A stretch of DNA of 64,000 nucleotides from Azolla caroliniana (Eukaryota; Polypodiophyta): the NCBI GenBank assembly GCA_043228905.1, contig JBHGNT010000005.1:15810001-15874000 (forward strand), written 5' to 3'. Made by a program: the position numbers and the translations under genes. Below the pieces are notes generated by a model. The model did not search any database. It was not told the DNA's origin and worked only from the letters and a program-made list of their open reading frames with translations. Of the stretch, positions 42,241 through 52,815 are shown in pieces. The first letter of the stretch is position 1. Each line of letters begins with the position of its first letter.

Positions 42241-43151
42241 TTCATGGAAGACAAGAGTATTGCAGGCTGGGAGTTGAATAAGAAGATAGCAGACTCTAGA
42301 TCGACTGATGGGACCCATCCGGCCGAAAGCCAAATAACGCTGGAAGAACCGGTCGAAGTCGGACAAGAGACCAAATCGATCGAAGAAGATTTGGACACCG
42401 GAACCAGACAAAACCCCGAATTAGATTCGGATGAAGAGTTTATGGAGGAACTGGTGGCGAGAACCAAGGAAGAAGATACCTTCTAAGAGAGAGAAGACCC
42501 CCCCGGAGATTTCCGGATGCAGAGCATGTGTTGCTAACCGACGAAGGGGAGCTGGAAAGCTTCGACAAAGCAAAGAAAGACACTCATAACCGCAAGTGGT
42601 TAAGTGTCGTGCAAGATGAGATGGACTCCCTGCATGAGAACCACACGTTTGTACTGACGGAGCTGCCGAAGGGAAAGAAAGCACTCTAGAATTAGTGGTG
42701 TACAAGTGGAAAACGGGGGACTCCGGAAATCCACCAAGGTATAAGGCCCGCATTGTGGTCAAGGGCTTCCAATAGAAGAAAGGAGTGGATTTCGATAAGA
42801 TCTTTGCCCCAGTAGTGAAGATGACATCCATCCGGACTGTGTTGAGCATAGCGGCAAGCATCGACCTCGAGGTAGAGCAACTAGACGTCAAGACAATGTT
42901 TCTACATGGCAAACTCAAAGAAGAGATCTACATGCAATAGCCGGAACGATTCATCAAAAAAGGGAAGGAGCACCTAGTATGACGGTTGAAGAAGAGCTTA
43001 TACAGACTGAAGCAAGCTCCCCTGAAATGGTACCGGAAGTTCGACTCCTTCATGGTCGATCAAGGATATCACAAGACGCAAACCGACCATTGTGTATTTA
43101 TGAAGAATTTCGATGGAGGAGAATTCCTGATACTCCTACTATATGTGGATG
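42241..43151 (+). pseudogene. Copia C3 linker and RT, 5' part
   Basis: Acidic linker (TKSIEEDLDTGTRQN, ELDSDEEFMEELV), then a frameshift near 42480 and RT fragments with several TAG codons: ENHTFVLTELPKGKKAL-stop, FAPVVKMTSIRTVLSI, LEVEQLDVKTMFLHGKL, EEIYMQ-stop, LKQAPLKWYRKF and LLLYVD, where a foreign 0.3-kb segment starts within the active-site codons. Confidence 0.75.
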
Positions 43152-43460
43152 CATGGTTGTAACATACGTAGCACACTATATGCGTACAATACGTATTTTA
43201 TAGGTATTCTAAAAAAAATTATAAGTTCTTAGAATACGTAGTTAAAGGTAAAATACGTTGAATACACTGAGTACGTTTTGAATACGTTGAGTACGTTCAA
43301 TACGTGGTTGAATATGTTGAATACGTTGAATACATCGAATACTTGAACACCATTGATGTTGAATGCAAAGATACTTGGAATTTGATCACTATATAGTAAA
43401 TACCAATTATCTTTATTGCCCATGGATAAATGGTTATCTATGTTTCAATATTTACATAGT
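43152..43460 (+). repeat. AT-rich insertion with TACGTTGAA-type repeats in C3 RT
   Basis: About 310 bp unrelated to copia replaces roughly 50 bp of RT between LLLYVD and LNWTFSMKDLG. Its middle (43250-43335) is a degenerate array of a 10-bp-like unit (GAATACGTT, GAGTACGTT, GAATATGTT). Ends do not show clear inverted repeats or a target duplication. Origin unknown. Confidence 0.6.
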
Positions 43461-44378
43461 CCTTGAACTGGACCTTCTCAATGAAAGATTTGGGTATGAC
43501 ACGACAGATACTGGGGATGCACGTAGTCCAGGACCGGACGAAGAAGCTATTGTGGTTGTCACATGAGAAATACGTGGCGAAGGTGCTCCAATGGTTCAAC
43601 ATGATAGATGTGAGGCCGGTCGGATCGATACTTCTGACAAATTGCAAGTTGTCCGGAAAGCAAAGTTCGAAGACGAAGGCAGAGAAGTCGAGATGATGAA
43701 GATACCATACACCTCTGCCGTCGGAAACTTGATGTATGCAACGGTATGTACCCAATCAGATATTGGATATGTTGTCGAATTGGTCAGCCGGTTCATGACC
43801 AATCCGGTAAGACAACACTGGACCGCGGTTAAGTGGATACTCCGGTACTTGAAAGGCACCTCGAGTATGTGCCTCCAATTCGGCTCCGGAAAACCCCAAC
43901 TTGAAGGATTCACAGATTCGGATATGTCGGCTGATGCAGATATCAGCCGGTCAACTTCCGGATATGTTATGACATATGCAAGGGGAGCCATATCGTGGAA
44001 GTTGAGGCTACAGAAGTCCGTTGCACTATCAACAACAGAAGCGGAGTACATGGCGGTCGTGGAGGCCGGTAAAGAGGTAATCTAGATGAAGGACTTCATC
44101 GAAGAGCTAGGGATCCAGCAGGAGGAATTCCGGCTCTACTACGACAATTAAAGTGTCATCCACCTTGCAAAGAACGTGGTGTACCACTCCAAGACGAAGC
44201 ACATCTAGTGCAGATACCACTGGCTCCGAGAGAGAATAGAAGATCAAGACATCGTGTTGTTGAAGATCCACACGAAGGAGAACAGGTCGGACATGCTGAC
44301 CAAGGTGTTGTCAATCGACAAGCTCGATGTGTGCAGGAGACGGATCAAACTGATAGGGCATCCAATGCCGGAGTGAAG
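43461..44378 (+). pseudogene. Copia C3 RT 3' end and RNase H
   Basis: NWTFSMKDLGMTRQILGMHV, WLSHEKYVAKVLQWFNM, a frameshift near 43600-43690, IPYTSAVGNLMYATVC, VELVSRFMTNPVRQHW, KWILRYLKGTSSMCLQFG. RNase H: FTDSDMSADADISRSTSGY, LSTTEAEYMAVVEAGKEVI-stop (44083), YYDN-stop-SVIHLAKN, TKHI-stop, SDMLTKVLSIDKLD and the final HPMPE stop just before the polypurine tract. Confidence 0.8.
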
Positions 44379-44386
44379 GGGGAACT

Positions 44387-44661
44387 TGTTGGAAATTTGG
44401 TCCCTCCGGATGAGAACTGGATGAGCCGGATCGGACGAGCCGAAGGAAGGAGCCGGATCAAACGGATCTGGAAGATATCCGGTGTGAACCGGATCTAGGG
44501 ACATATCTGTAAATATGTTTCTAGAGGGCTTGTCATGGCCATATTTATAAATAGTCCTAAAGTCATATAAGTATAAATATGACTTAGGGCAACCACTGAT
44601 GTGTGTGGTCATCAGAGTTGTTATAATTATTGTTGTAAAGAGAGAGAGAGAGAGAGAGAGA
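44387..44661 (+). repeat. Copia C3 3' LTR, truncated
   Basis: Starts TGTTGGAAATTTGG and follows the 5' LTR through the TATA region to the (AG)n tract, where similarity ends at about 44661 and AT-rich unrelated DNA begins. About half of the LTR is missing. Confidence 0.85.
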
Positions 44662-44968
44662 AGGAAATAACGATATATTAACATCTTCTAATGCCAAAAT
44701 TGGCCCATGAGACAAATGGTTTACAAAAAAAAAAAGGGAATATTTACCCATTCATCAAAAGTAAAAAATAAAATAGAGTTTTAAGCTAAATAGTTATAGT
44801 AAAATAACAAACATGTTCTATATAAGAAACATGTTCTACAATGAAAATGATGTTATATTAGGCCTAATTTCATTTCCATCCAAGTCTCTTGAAGAGAAGC
44901 GGGAGGTCAACATTTCGATGTGGATGTGGCTTGTGGTCCCAATGTAAAAGGTACCCCAACCATAGCTT
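44662..44968 (+). other. AT-rich stretch, no gene seen
   Basis: Low-complexity AT-rich sequence with an A-run at about 44725-44737 and duplicated ATGTTCTATA/ATGTTCTACA. No ORF or element end could be supported. Confidence 0.4.
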
Positions 44969-45682
44969 CTAGTCGACATAGTTCACACGTTCCCTTATCT
45001 TCTTAATCTTTTCTACTCCGTGTCGACTTGTTTTAAAGCCCAACATCTGAGGGTGTTTGGTTGTTCTTTGCATTTCGGCTTCCTCAAGAGAGAGGCCAAG
45101 TGGCGTAAGTGTATCCACATTCATCGTCTCCCCTTGTTCCTGAAAAATTACACTAGTTACAAGTTGATGATTAGTAAAAGGCTTATGGTTAACACTTTGT
45201 AATTTATTCTCCCTACGTTGTTTTAGCTCTAAGATATACCTACCTAGTCTCTTTACATCCGGGATATCTAATAGTTTGGAGAGGATGGGAGAGGGTCCTA
45301 ATATGTCTTGGTATTCCACTCATATCTTGGCATAAGTTGGGCACTTGCATGTGAAGTGATACTCATCCTCTATCTCTATGTGGCACAACCTACATATCCT
45401 TTCCTCTCTAGGGACTCTATTAGCCCGACCATTCTCAATCTCAAGTTGGTGAGATGATATCCTAAGTTGTCCAATGGCCACCCTTAGTGCATTTGATAAG
45501 AATGTATCTAGATATCTTGGTCGTGTAATAAAACCTAACTGAGAGAAGTGCAAGAAGTGTTCCTTATAGTGCAACATTTTAGATGGGAGTGGCTCTCGTG
45601 GGGTGATCCATTTATATCGAGTGTAAATGCTCTTGAGCCTTGTTGACAACTCATGGTAGATTTTCGAAATGAGTTGCTCTTA
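44969..45682 (-). pseudogene. LINE-like ORF C-terminal fragment
   Basis: A single minus-strand frame runs EQLISKIYHELSTRLK, TRYKWITPREPLPSK, LRISSHQLEIENGRANRV, PREERICRLCHIEIEDEYHF, TCKCPTYAKI, one TGA (45322-45320), then EYQDILGPSPILSKLL and a Lys/Arg-rich tail. The R-x-C-x2-C...E-D-E-x-H-F-x3-C pattern is what follows the RT in many LINE-type ORFs (HFLxxCPxY-like zinc-binding end). No RT part is present, so it is a 3' fragment, or an unrelated host family with the same zinc motif. Confidence 0.45.
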
Positions 45683-46142
45683 TCTATGGGTGCATCGGCA
45701 ACAACCAATATGGCATCGGGAGGTTCAATAAGTCGGAAGCAACAAATTGGTGCGAAAAGAGGAGCCATGCCCAACATTTCACAAGAACTTATTGGCAGCT
45801 CCCCAAACACGACCAAAACACACACTGGTAGACTACAAATAGGTGCTCGTCGTGCTAAGAGGCGGTTCCCAATATGTGACACTGAGAAAGTTCGGTGTTT
45901 GCAATGTGATGATTTGACATTGACTTCAAGAGACTCCAATGCAAATTGCTACAAAATTTGTGGGTGTATCTTACCCTGCTTTGAACAAGAGCCTTGATCT
46001 CATAGTTTTTCTTACATTACATCATGTGATTTTTATATGTAAAATCGTGCAATTTTGTATTATAAAAATTAGGCTTGATATTTTTGAGTAATCATAGCAT
46101 CTTTTTAAAACAATGATCTCTTCAGAAATTTTAATCGAGTTC
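45683..46142 (+). other. No confident gene; short ORF only
   Basis: A 114-codon plus-strand ORF (45653-45997) has a few Cys (RCLQCDDL, CYKICGCILPC) but no recognisable family, and an equally long minus-strand frame overlaps it. Nothing else is supported before the repeats. Confidence 0.3.
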
Positions 46143-46380
46143 TTGGGTTAGGTGCATGCACCTAGGTTAGGTTTGTATACCCAGGTTAGGATCAGGTACC
46201 CGGGTTAGGTTTGTGTACCCGGGTTAGGTTAGACCTGGGTTAGGTGTGACAGAGGCTTGTCAGATCCGGGTTAGATGTGACAGATCCGATTGTCAGACCC
46301 GGATTAAATGTGATAGAGGCTTGTCAGACCCGGGTTAGATGTGACAGAGGCTCGTCAGATCTGGGTTAGGTTTTAGGCGC
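46143..46380 (+). repeat. GGGTTAGG-containing tandem repeats
   Basis: Two interleaved degenerate units. One is about 19-20 bp (CCCGGGTTAGGTTTGTGTA-like, four copies 46143-46235); the other about 30 bp (GTGACAGAGGCTTGTCAGA followed by CCCGGGTTAGAT, four copies to 46380). Lies about 270 bp upstream of the PPR gene's candidate first exon. Confidence 0.75.
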
Positions 46381-46514
46381 GTGCTTTTTGTGGATAGAGA
46401 TTGAACGGTGCAGATCACGCGCGCCATTCAAAACATGTCTTGCACCGTCCGTGTCCGCGATTTCCTCACCAGGCCTAATTATGATTTGGTTGCAAATAGA
46501 AACGAGCTTCGACG

Positions 46515-46526
46515 CCCCTTTATAAG
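46515..46526 (+). promoter_or_regulatory. Candidate TATA box of the PPR gene
   Basis: CCCCTTTATAAG lies 126 bp before the ATG of the candidate first exon (46652). Position and sequence fit a plant TATA box; no other promoter element was recognised. Confidence 0.35.
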
Positions 46527-46759
46527 TTGTTTTTGATACTATTGAAGGAAATCTTTCAATTTAAAAAAAGAAAGACAGACGAAAAGCAATGGGTGACCGT
46601 CTCTGATCGGTGCTAATAGTAATGAATATGATGACAGTGCTGAAGCAATAGATGTGGAAACCAAGTACTTGCAGCTGCCAGTTTTACCAAAAACTAAACT
46701 TGCTATGGAAGGATTACTTTCAGAATTCGTGGCTGTGGTATGACAATCGCAACATGAAG

Positions 46760-46789
46760 GTCAGTGTTTTCGTCATGTGTGTTTGTGCT

Positions 46790-46825
<36 letters not shown>

Positions 46826-46898
46826 AGAGAGAATGAGGGGAAAAGAAAACCTTGTTTTGTACATACAGTATAGCCCCACATCACCAGATTTTAGGCAG
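46760..46898 (+). other. Candidate 5' intron of the PPR gene
   Basis: An upstream ORF starting ATG 46652 (MWKPSTCSCQFY...NRNMK) ends in AAG before GTCAGTG at 46760. TTTTAGGCAG ends at 46898, and joining the two keeps the PPR frame (AGA ATG ACC AAG). Removing this 139-bp GT...AG segment would also remove the (GT)n(GA)n repeat that otherwise codes a run of Val-Cys and Arg-Glu. Confidence 0.4.
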
Positions 46899-49800
46899 AG
46901 AATGACCAAGGATTCTTTATGGATTGATGGGCTGTATAATCCCTCTTGGGTCATTACAGAGCTCACTAGAAAGGAAACGTTAATGCCCACTCATACCGAA
47001 TTCCCAATAAATAATGATAACATTGGAACCGAGATTAGCATAGCGTTAGTTCTAAATCAAGACATTGCTTTTGTAGAAATGGTCAAATGTTGTACTAAAC
47101 ACAAAGATTTGCATAAGGGGAAAATTATACATGATGAGATAGTGAGGCGAGGGTTGCTTGAAAAAAGTCCTTACATAGCTAGCGCATTGATCAATATGTA
47201 TGCTAAATGTGGTATTCTTACAAAAGCAAAAGAAGTGTTTGATGAGCTCTCTTCTCCAGATATAGTATCTTGGTCTGCTCTTATTGGAGGGTACACTCAG
47301 CAAGGAAAAGGGCATGAAGCTATGATTTGTTTTGATCAAATGATATGCAAAGGTTTGTCTCCAAATGCAGTAACTTATGCATCCATTTTGAAGGCTTGTA
47401 GCCAGACCAGAGATATCAAAAAGGGCAAACAAATTCATGAGGAGATTGTGAAGAGAGGTTTTCTTGAGAATAATCTAGTTCTTGGATCAGCTCTGGTGGA
47501 TATGTATGCTAAATGTGGTATGCTTGCAAAAGCACAAGAAGTATTAGATGAACTTGTCGTCCGAGATGTGGTCACTTGGAATGCACTTATTTCTGGATAT
47601 ACCCAAAGCAAGCAAGGCCATGAAGCCCTAGAGTGTTTTGATCGGATGAGAAATGAAGGTCTCTCACCAGATCTGGTTACCTTCACTTGTATCTTGAATG
47701 CTTGTGGGAGCACTGGGTCTATTGTAAAGGGCAAAGCTTTCCATGAGGAGATTGTGATGATTGGTGGCTTGCTTCAGAAAAGTGTCATTCTTGGCAATGC
47801 TTTGGTTGATATGTATGCCAAATGTTGCTTTCTTGCAAAAGCACGAGAGGTACTTTATGGACTCCCTATTAGAGATGCGGTTTCTTGGAATGCAGTAATA
47901 GTTGGATATGTTCAACAAGGACAGGGCGAGGAGGCATTGAAATGCTTTGAGCAAATGAAAAAAGAGGGTTTATCCGGGGACCTTGTAACTTTTTTGAGCA
48001 TCTTGAAGGCTTGTGTTAGTACCAGAGCAATAAAAAAGGGCATGGAAATGCATGATGAAATAGTGGGTTCAGGTTTGCTTGATAAAAACTCAGTGATTGG
48101 TACAGCTCTGGTGGATATGTATGCAAAATTTGGTATGCTTGAAAAAGCACAAGAAGTACTCAATGAACTTCCTGTTCAAGATGTTGCCTCGTTGTCAGCA
48201 ATCATTGCTGAATATTCCCAAGAAGGGCAAGGTCCTGAACCTTTAAATATATGTCAACGGATGCAAACCAAAGGAATGTCTCCTGATGCAATCACATTTG
48301 TTTGCATGCTAAAGGCTTGTGGAAGTACCGAAGCTATTGAGAAAGGTATGCAAATACACGATGAAATTGTGTCAAGAGGTCTTCTAGGTCAAAACATTGT
48401 GCTTGGGAATGCTTTGGTGGACATGTATGCTAAATGTGGCATGCTTGCAAAAGCACAAGAACTGCTCGATGAACTCCCGGTTCGAGATACAGTGTCATGG
48501 AATGCACTCATTGCTGGGTATGCCCAACACGGTCAAGGTCATAAAGCACTTGACTGCTTTGAACAAATGCAAAGAGAGGGCCTTTGTCCTGATATTGTGA
48601 CTTTTGTTTGTATTCTGAAGGCTTCTGTCTGTACCAGAGATCTTAACAAAGGTAGACGAATTCATGACGAAATCACCCGGAAAGGTATGATGGGAAAGAA
48701 CATTGTGCTTGACAATGCTTTGATTGATATGTATGCCAAGTGTGGTATGCTTGACAATGCACAAAAGTTACTTAACGAGGTACCAGGCAGAGATGTAGTC
48801 TCATGGAACTCAGTTATTGCTGGATATGCCCACGAGGGGCAAGGCCATGAAGCATTGAAGTGTTTTGGACAAATGCGAAATGAGGGGTTTAGTCCAGATG
48901 CAATCACCTTTGCTAGCATGTTCAAGGCTTGTGGTAGCATAGGAGCTATTCATAAGGGAAAACAAATTCATGATGAAGTTGTTAATGAGGGCTTGCTTGA
49001 GAAAGATATTGTACTAGGGACTGCTTTGGTGGATATGTATGCCAAGTGTGGTGTACCAGCAAAAGCTCATCAAATACTACTTGATGGTCTGCCTTGGCAA
49101 ACTGTGGCGTCGTGGAATGCAGTAATTTCTGGATATGCTCAGCAAGGGCAAGGTCATGAAGCGGTGGAGTGTTTTGAACAAGTGTGTCGAATGAAAGGCC
49201 TCTTACCAGACTCTGTGACCTTTCTATGCCTCCTAAATGCATGCAGTCATTCAGGCTTAGTGGATGAGTTTGAAATGTATTTTGGCCTTATGAGCTCTAA
49301 ATTTGGGATAACACCAAGTTTAGAGCACTATACTTGTATGGTTGATGCTTATGGATGTGCGGGACTCTTCAGTAAGGCCATATCAGTGGTAGAAAAAGAA
49401 TCCTGTTCTGATTATCCTCCTGTTTGGCTCTCGATATTGAGTGCTTGTAGAAAGTGGGGGAATGTGCAGCTTGGGAGATATGCCTTTGATCAAGTTGTGC
49501 AGCTTGATTGTAGTTACGGAGTGTATTATGTGATTATGGCTAATATCTATGCCACCGCCGGAATGCAACAAGATGCTGAGAAGGTAGAAGCTTTGAGAGT
49601 CCAATTTGCCAGTTGGAAGAAACCTGAAAATAGTCTTTGGTTTGATACAAATGGAAATGCTCATTCATTTTGTATTGGACATACTAATCATTGTCAATCT
49701 AAAGAGATATATAGAAGACTTGAAGATATTGACTTAAAATTGTCGAATGAGGGGTGCTCACAGAGTGTGCGTCAGTTGTTAAAAAGTGTTTCTAATAGCG

Positions 49801-50033
49801 TAGAAAACAATGTGTTATGTGGGCATACACACTTGAAAGCCATGGCTTGTGCCCTCATCAATACACATCAAGAGAAAATCATACATGTTTTCAGTAATGT
49901 GCATATTTGTGCTGATTGTCATACTGGGACAAAACTTATATCGAAACTAGAACATCGAAAGATCATGGTGAGAGATGCTGGCCGACTTCATGTTTTCCAA
50001 GATGGAAAATGTTCATGTGGGGATTGTTGGTAA
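46764..50033 (+). CDS. PLS-class PPR protein with DYW-like C-terminus
   Basis: One uninterrupted 1089-codon ORF. Codons 4-23 are microsatellite (VCVCV, RERERER), so the true start is more likely Met 24 (46833), Met 46, or an upstream exon at 46652. Residues about 90-830 hold seven PLS triplets of about 102 residues, each with VDMYAKCG-, VSWNALIAGY- and SPDAVTF-type motifs, then E/E+ motifs (CMVDAYGCAGLFSKA, WLSILSACRKWGN). The end is DYW-like: CADCH zinc ligands (1049-1053) and terminal CSCGDCW. The deaminase HxE motif reads HLK (Lys 1025), so the catalytic Glu is absent. Family role: sequence-specific organelle RNA binding, usually C-to-U editing. Here binding or a partner deaminase is more likely. 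Targeting peptide not clear. Confidence 0.88.
46787..46832 (+). repeat. (GT)n(GA)n microsatellite at PPR 5' end
   Basis: GT repeats from about 46793 to 46810 pass directly into GA repeats to 46832. They lie inside the reading frame if unspliced, or inside the candidate intron. Confidence 0.85.
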
Positions 50034-50168
50034 TAGGTGAAGTAAAAATTGAACATCAGATCTGAAAGATCAGAGTGTGTCATGATAGTTTTGTTTATTG
50101 GTTCAATCTTGAGATGCATCAATCAGGGTGTCACCCTCCCTATGTTGACTTTAATTCAGGGAAATATT

Positions 50169-50509
50169 TGTATAAAATTTGGTGGGCTATCCCCAATTAT
50201 CAGAAATTAGGTGACGTCATTCATGTAATCGCTGGTTGAATCCTGGAACTTGCCGGGTAGGAAATATTAATTAAGGGAACAAAATCCCAATCTACTATAT
50301 AAAATTTTATTTAATGAATGAATACAAAAGTGCCCTTACTGTATAAAATTTGGTGGGCTGTCCCTAATGATCAGAAATTAGGTGACATCACTCAAGTAAC
50401 CGCTGGTTGAATCTTGGAACTTACCATGTAGAAATATTAATTAAGGGAACAAAATCCCAATCAAGTGTATAAAATTTTATTTAATGAATGGATACAAAGG
50501 TGTCCTTAC
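50169..50509 (+). repeat. Tandem duplication, about 170 bp x 2
   Basis: Units 50169-50339 and 50340-50509 each start TGTATAAAATTTGGTGGGCT and end with GTGCCCTTAC or GTGTCCTTAC, with shared phrases AGAAATTAGGTGAC and AGGGAACAAAATCCCAAT. About 90 percent alike by eye. They lie in the 3' flank of the PPR gene. Confidence 0.85.
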
Positions 50510-51400
50510 AAATATTAATGAAGTTTATTTTTTCCTTTTAATAAACCTGACTGCTATAACGCAATGCGTCTTCTATTGGGGTCCTTTTTGTTGCTATGGA
50601 TGTTCACGAATGTGAACAATGATTTTAGTAAGGAACCCATTAGTGTTTCACATTTTAATGTTTCATCAATAATGTTACATACTGAGATTGTTGGATCTAG
50701 TTGTCTTTTTACCAATTGCATGAAGGTATCCATTGTTTCTCTTGGTACAAGAATATTTTGGTCATGATGTAAAGAGTGTTGGTGTTAATGTTAGAGGTTA
50801 TTACACATTGCTCGTGCACATAAGAGATGTTGAGCATGATCAACATGTTGATAACTCATATGCATGATTATCTCAATTCATACAAATAGGTCTTTACTTT
50901 TCCAATCACTTAATTCAGGTTTTGTTGAAGTAATGGTTTCATAACTGTTCACAATTCCTTTAAGGTTTGTTGTTTTTAGAGTTAACTCTATTCTCTTTTT
51001 CCACGTGTAATTGTATTGGTGGTTGATGAGATCTTGTGTTGATTGTCTGGATCAATTGATGTGATGTACATTGCATATTTATCCATGAATCGCTCTAATA
51101 CCATGTGAGGATTAAACAAGGAGAATCAAGAGAACAGAAAAACGGTACAAGTATGTAATTCTGAGTCATATGTATTAATGTTTTTGTTACAGTGTTTAAA
51201 TATATGGTTTCTTGAACAACCGTAGAATGTACACCTCTTCATATGAAGGGCTATATTTATTTTTCCTATAAGTAATATATTAAAATAGGATAATACTAAT
51301 AATTTTTGTTTTACATTAAATGACAGTTCTAACATGACTATTGACAACATGCAAGTTCAAAATATTATATCTTTGATTACCTTAATAGCTATGAAAACTT
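50510..51400 (+). other. AT-rich intergenic stretch, no gene seen
   Basis: Short ORFs only (the longest about 70 codons), AT-rich, no element ends or repeats recognised. Confidence 0.4.
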
Positions 51401-51410
51401 ATGATGAATA

Positions 51411-52390
51411 GGCCTTGGATTGCTTTGAGGAAATGCAATTTGAGGGTCATTCTCCCAATGCAGCTACTTATGTTTGTATATTAAAGGCATGTAGTATAAT
51501 GGAATCCGGTGTTAAGCAATGAAATGTAGTCGTATTGAAGATGCACATAGAGTGCTTGAACATTTACCCACACATAATGTGGTTAGTTGGGGTGCCATGA
51601 TTGTTGGATTTACCTACCAAGGAAAAGCACAAGATGGATGTATGTATGTATGTACATACGTACGTACGTACGTATGTATATGGTCATGTTTGCCAACTAT
51701 GGTTACCTCATTGATGCATGCATACTATTTGATAAATTGTTACACAAAGATGCTAGTATATGGAAATGTATAATAGAAAGATGTGGTGTTGAACACAATT
51801 ATTGTTGTATTAGTGTTGAAATATTTTGATCATATGTGAAGAGAAGGTATGAAACCAAAATGAGGTCATATTTACATCACTTGTGTCAACTTGTAGTCAT
51901 TTGGACGTAGTTTTTGAGGAGTATTATCCTTTAAATTCATTAGAGACAAACCATGATATAGAACTTATCATTGATCCTTACAATGGTGTTGAGCTCCTTG
52001 GTCAATCAAGATGTCCACACAAAGCCATAATATACTTCATACGATGCCATTTCAAAAGAATATAATCAGTTGGACTATATATGAATTAGTGGATGTGTGC
52101 AACATGATTATTGTGAAGAAGCACACGAATGTTTAATAGAGATGAATCAACAGGTATTTTTCTTGATGCAATCACATTACTTGCACCTTGAAAGCTTGTG
52201 GAAGTCTCAATGCCCAAGATAAGGTAATAGAAAATCCGCAATGAGGCTATAGATTAGGAGATAGTACTACACATGGAGAAGGATATGGTGAACCCATTAG
52301 TTGATATGTATGCCAAGTGTGAGTGTGGTATGCTCGCAAAACTGATCGAGAAGCTTCATGTTAACAATGTAGTCCCGTGGAACTAATTTG
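51411..52390 (+). pseudogene. PPR pseudogene remnants
   Basis: Scattered PPR pieces in order: LDCFEEMQFEGHSPNAATY with VCILKACS (51417-51500), EDAHRVLEHLPTHNVVSWGA (51537-51600), a TATG/TACG microsatellite (51636-51685) inside the next unit, DAITLLAPLKACGSLNA (52165-52220), and VDMYAKCECGMLAK...NNVVPWN (52298-52384). Many stops and frameshifts. Motif wording (ILKACGS, VDMYAKC, MLAK) matches the neighbouring gene, so it is probably a decayed duplicate of it or of a close relative. Confidence 0.7.
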
Positions 52391-52815
52391 TCAATGAGTT
52401 ATTCCGATTCTACTGGTTACCAATGGATGTAGTGAGCGATAGAGATACTAAGTTTACTACTTTGAGCATGAGTTCCACAAACCACCCTTAGTTTGATGGA
52501 CAAACAAAACGAGTTAATCAGATCATTGAGGATATGCTTTGAGCATATGTGGCTAAGAAGTCTACTAAATGGGAACAATATCTTCCTATTTTGGAGTTTG
52601 CATATAATAGCTCCAACCATACATCAACTGAAACTAGTCCTTTTATGTTGATGTATGGTTTTCAACCACGTACCCCAATCGATGTCAACATTCATTGTGA
52701 TGAGTTACACACAACACAAAATTCTCTAAGGGATATGCGAGATATGTTGCATATAGCTTAGGACAATATAAAAACGGCTCAAGATAGAGCTCACGTTTAT
52801 GTTGACCAACATCGA
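52391..52815 (+). pseudogene. Gypsy integrase fragment
   Basis: LPMDVVSDRDTKF (second catalytic Asp), FDGQTKRVNQIIEDML (catalytic Glu position changed to Lys or Arg), KWEQYLPILEFAYNSSNH, TETSPFMLMYGFQPRTPID and TAQDRAHVYVDQHR, the C-terminal part of a Ty3/gypsy (chromovirus-type) integrase core. Cut at 52815 by copia B2. Plus strand, stops at 52486 and 52542. Confidence 0.8.

Larger units (their letters stand above)
33625..44661 (+). mobile_element. Copia element C3, split by gypsy E
   Basis: Plus-strand copy of family C: 5' LTR 33625-34149, PBS 34153-34164, gag start, then gypsy E (34451-41202), then integrase, RT (with a 0.3-kb insertion at 43152-43460), RNase H, polypurine tract (GAAGGGGGAA, 44375-44384) and a truncated 3' LTR from 44387. 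It is the most degenerate family C copy, with many stops in every domain. Confidence 0.85.

Noticed and set aside
45653-45997. 114-codon plus-strand ORF as a gene
   Set aside because: No family recognised, overlapping frame of equal length on the other strand, no promoter or splice context; kept only as a note.
46143-46380. Telomeric repeat tract
   Set aside because: GGTTAG occurs but not as a head-to-tail array, and the plant telomere unit TTTAGGG is absent.
46764-46832. Hydrophobic start (MFSSCVFVLVCVCVCV) as a signal peptide of the PPR protein
   Set aside because: Coded by a GT microsatellite; more likely intronic or upstream of the true start.
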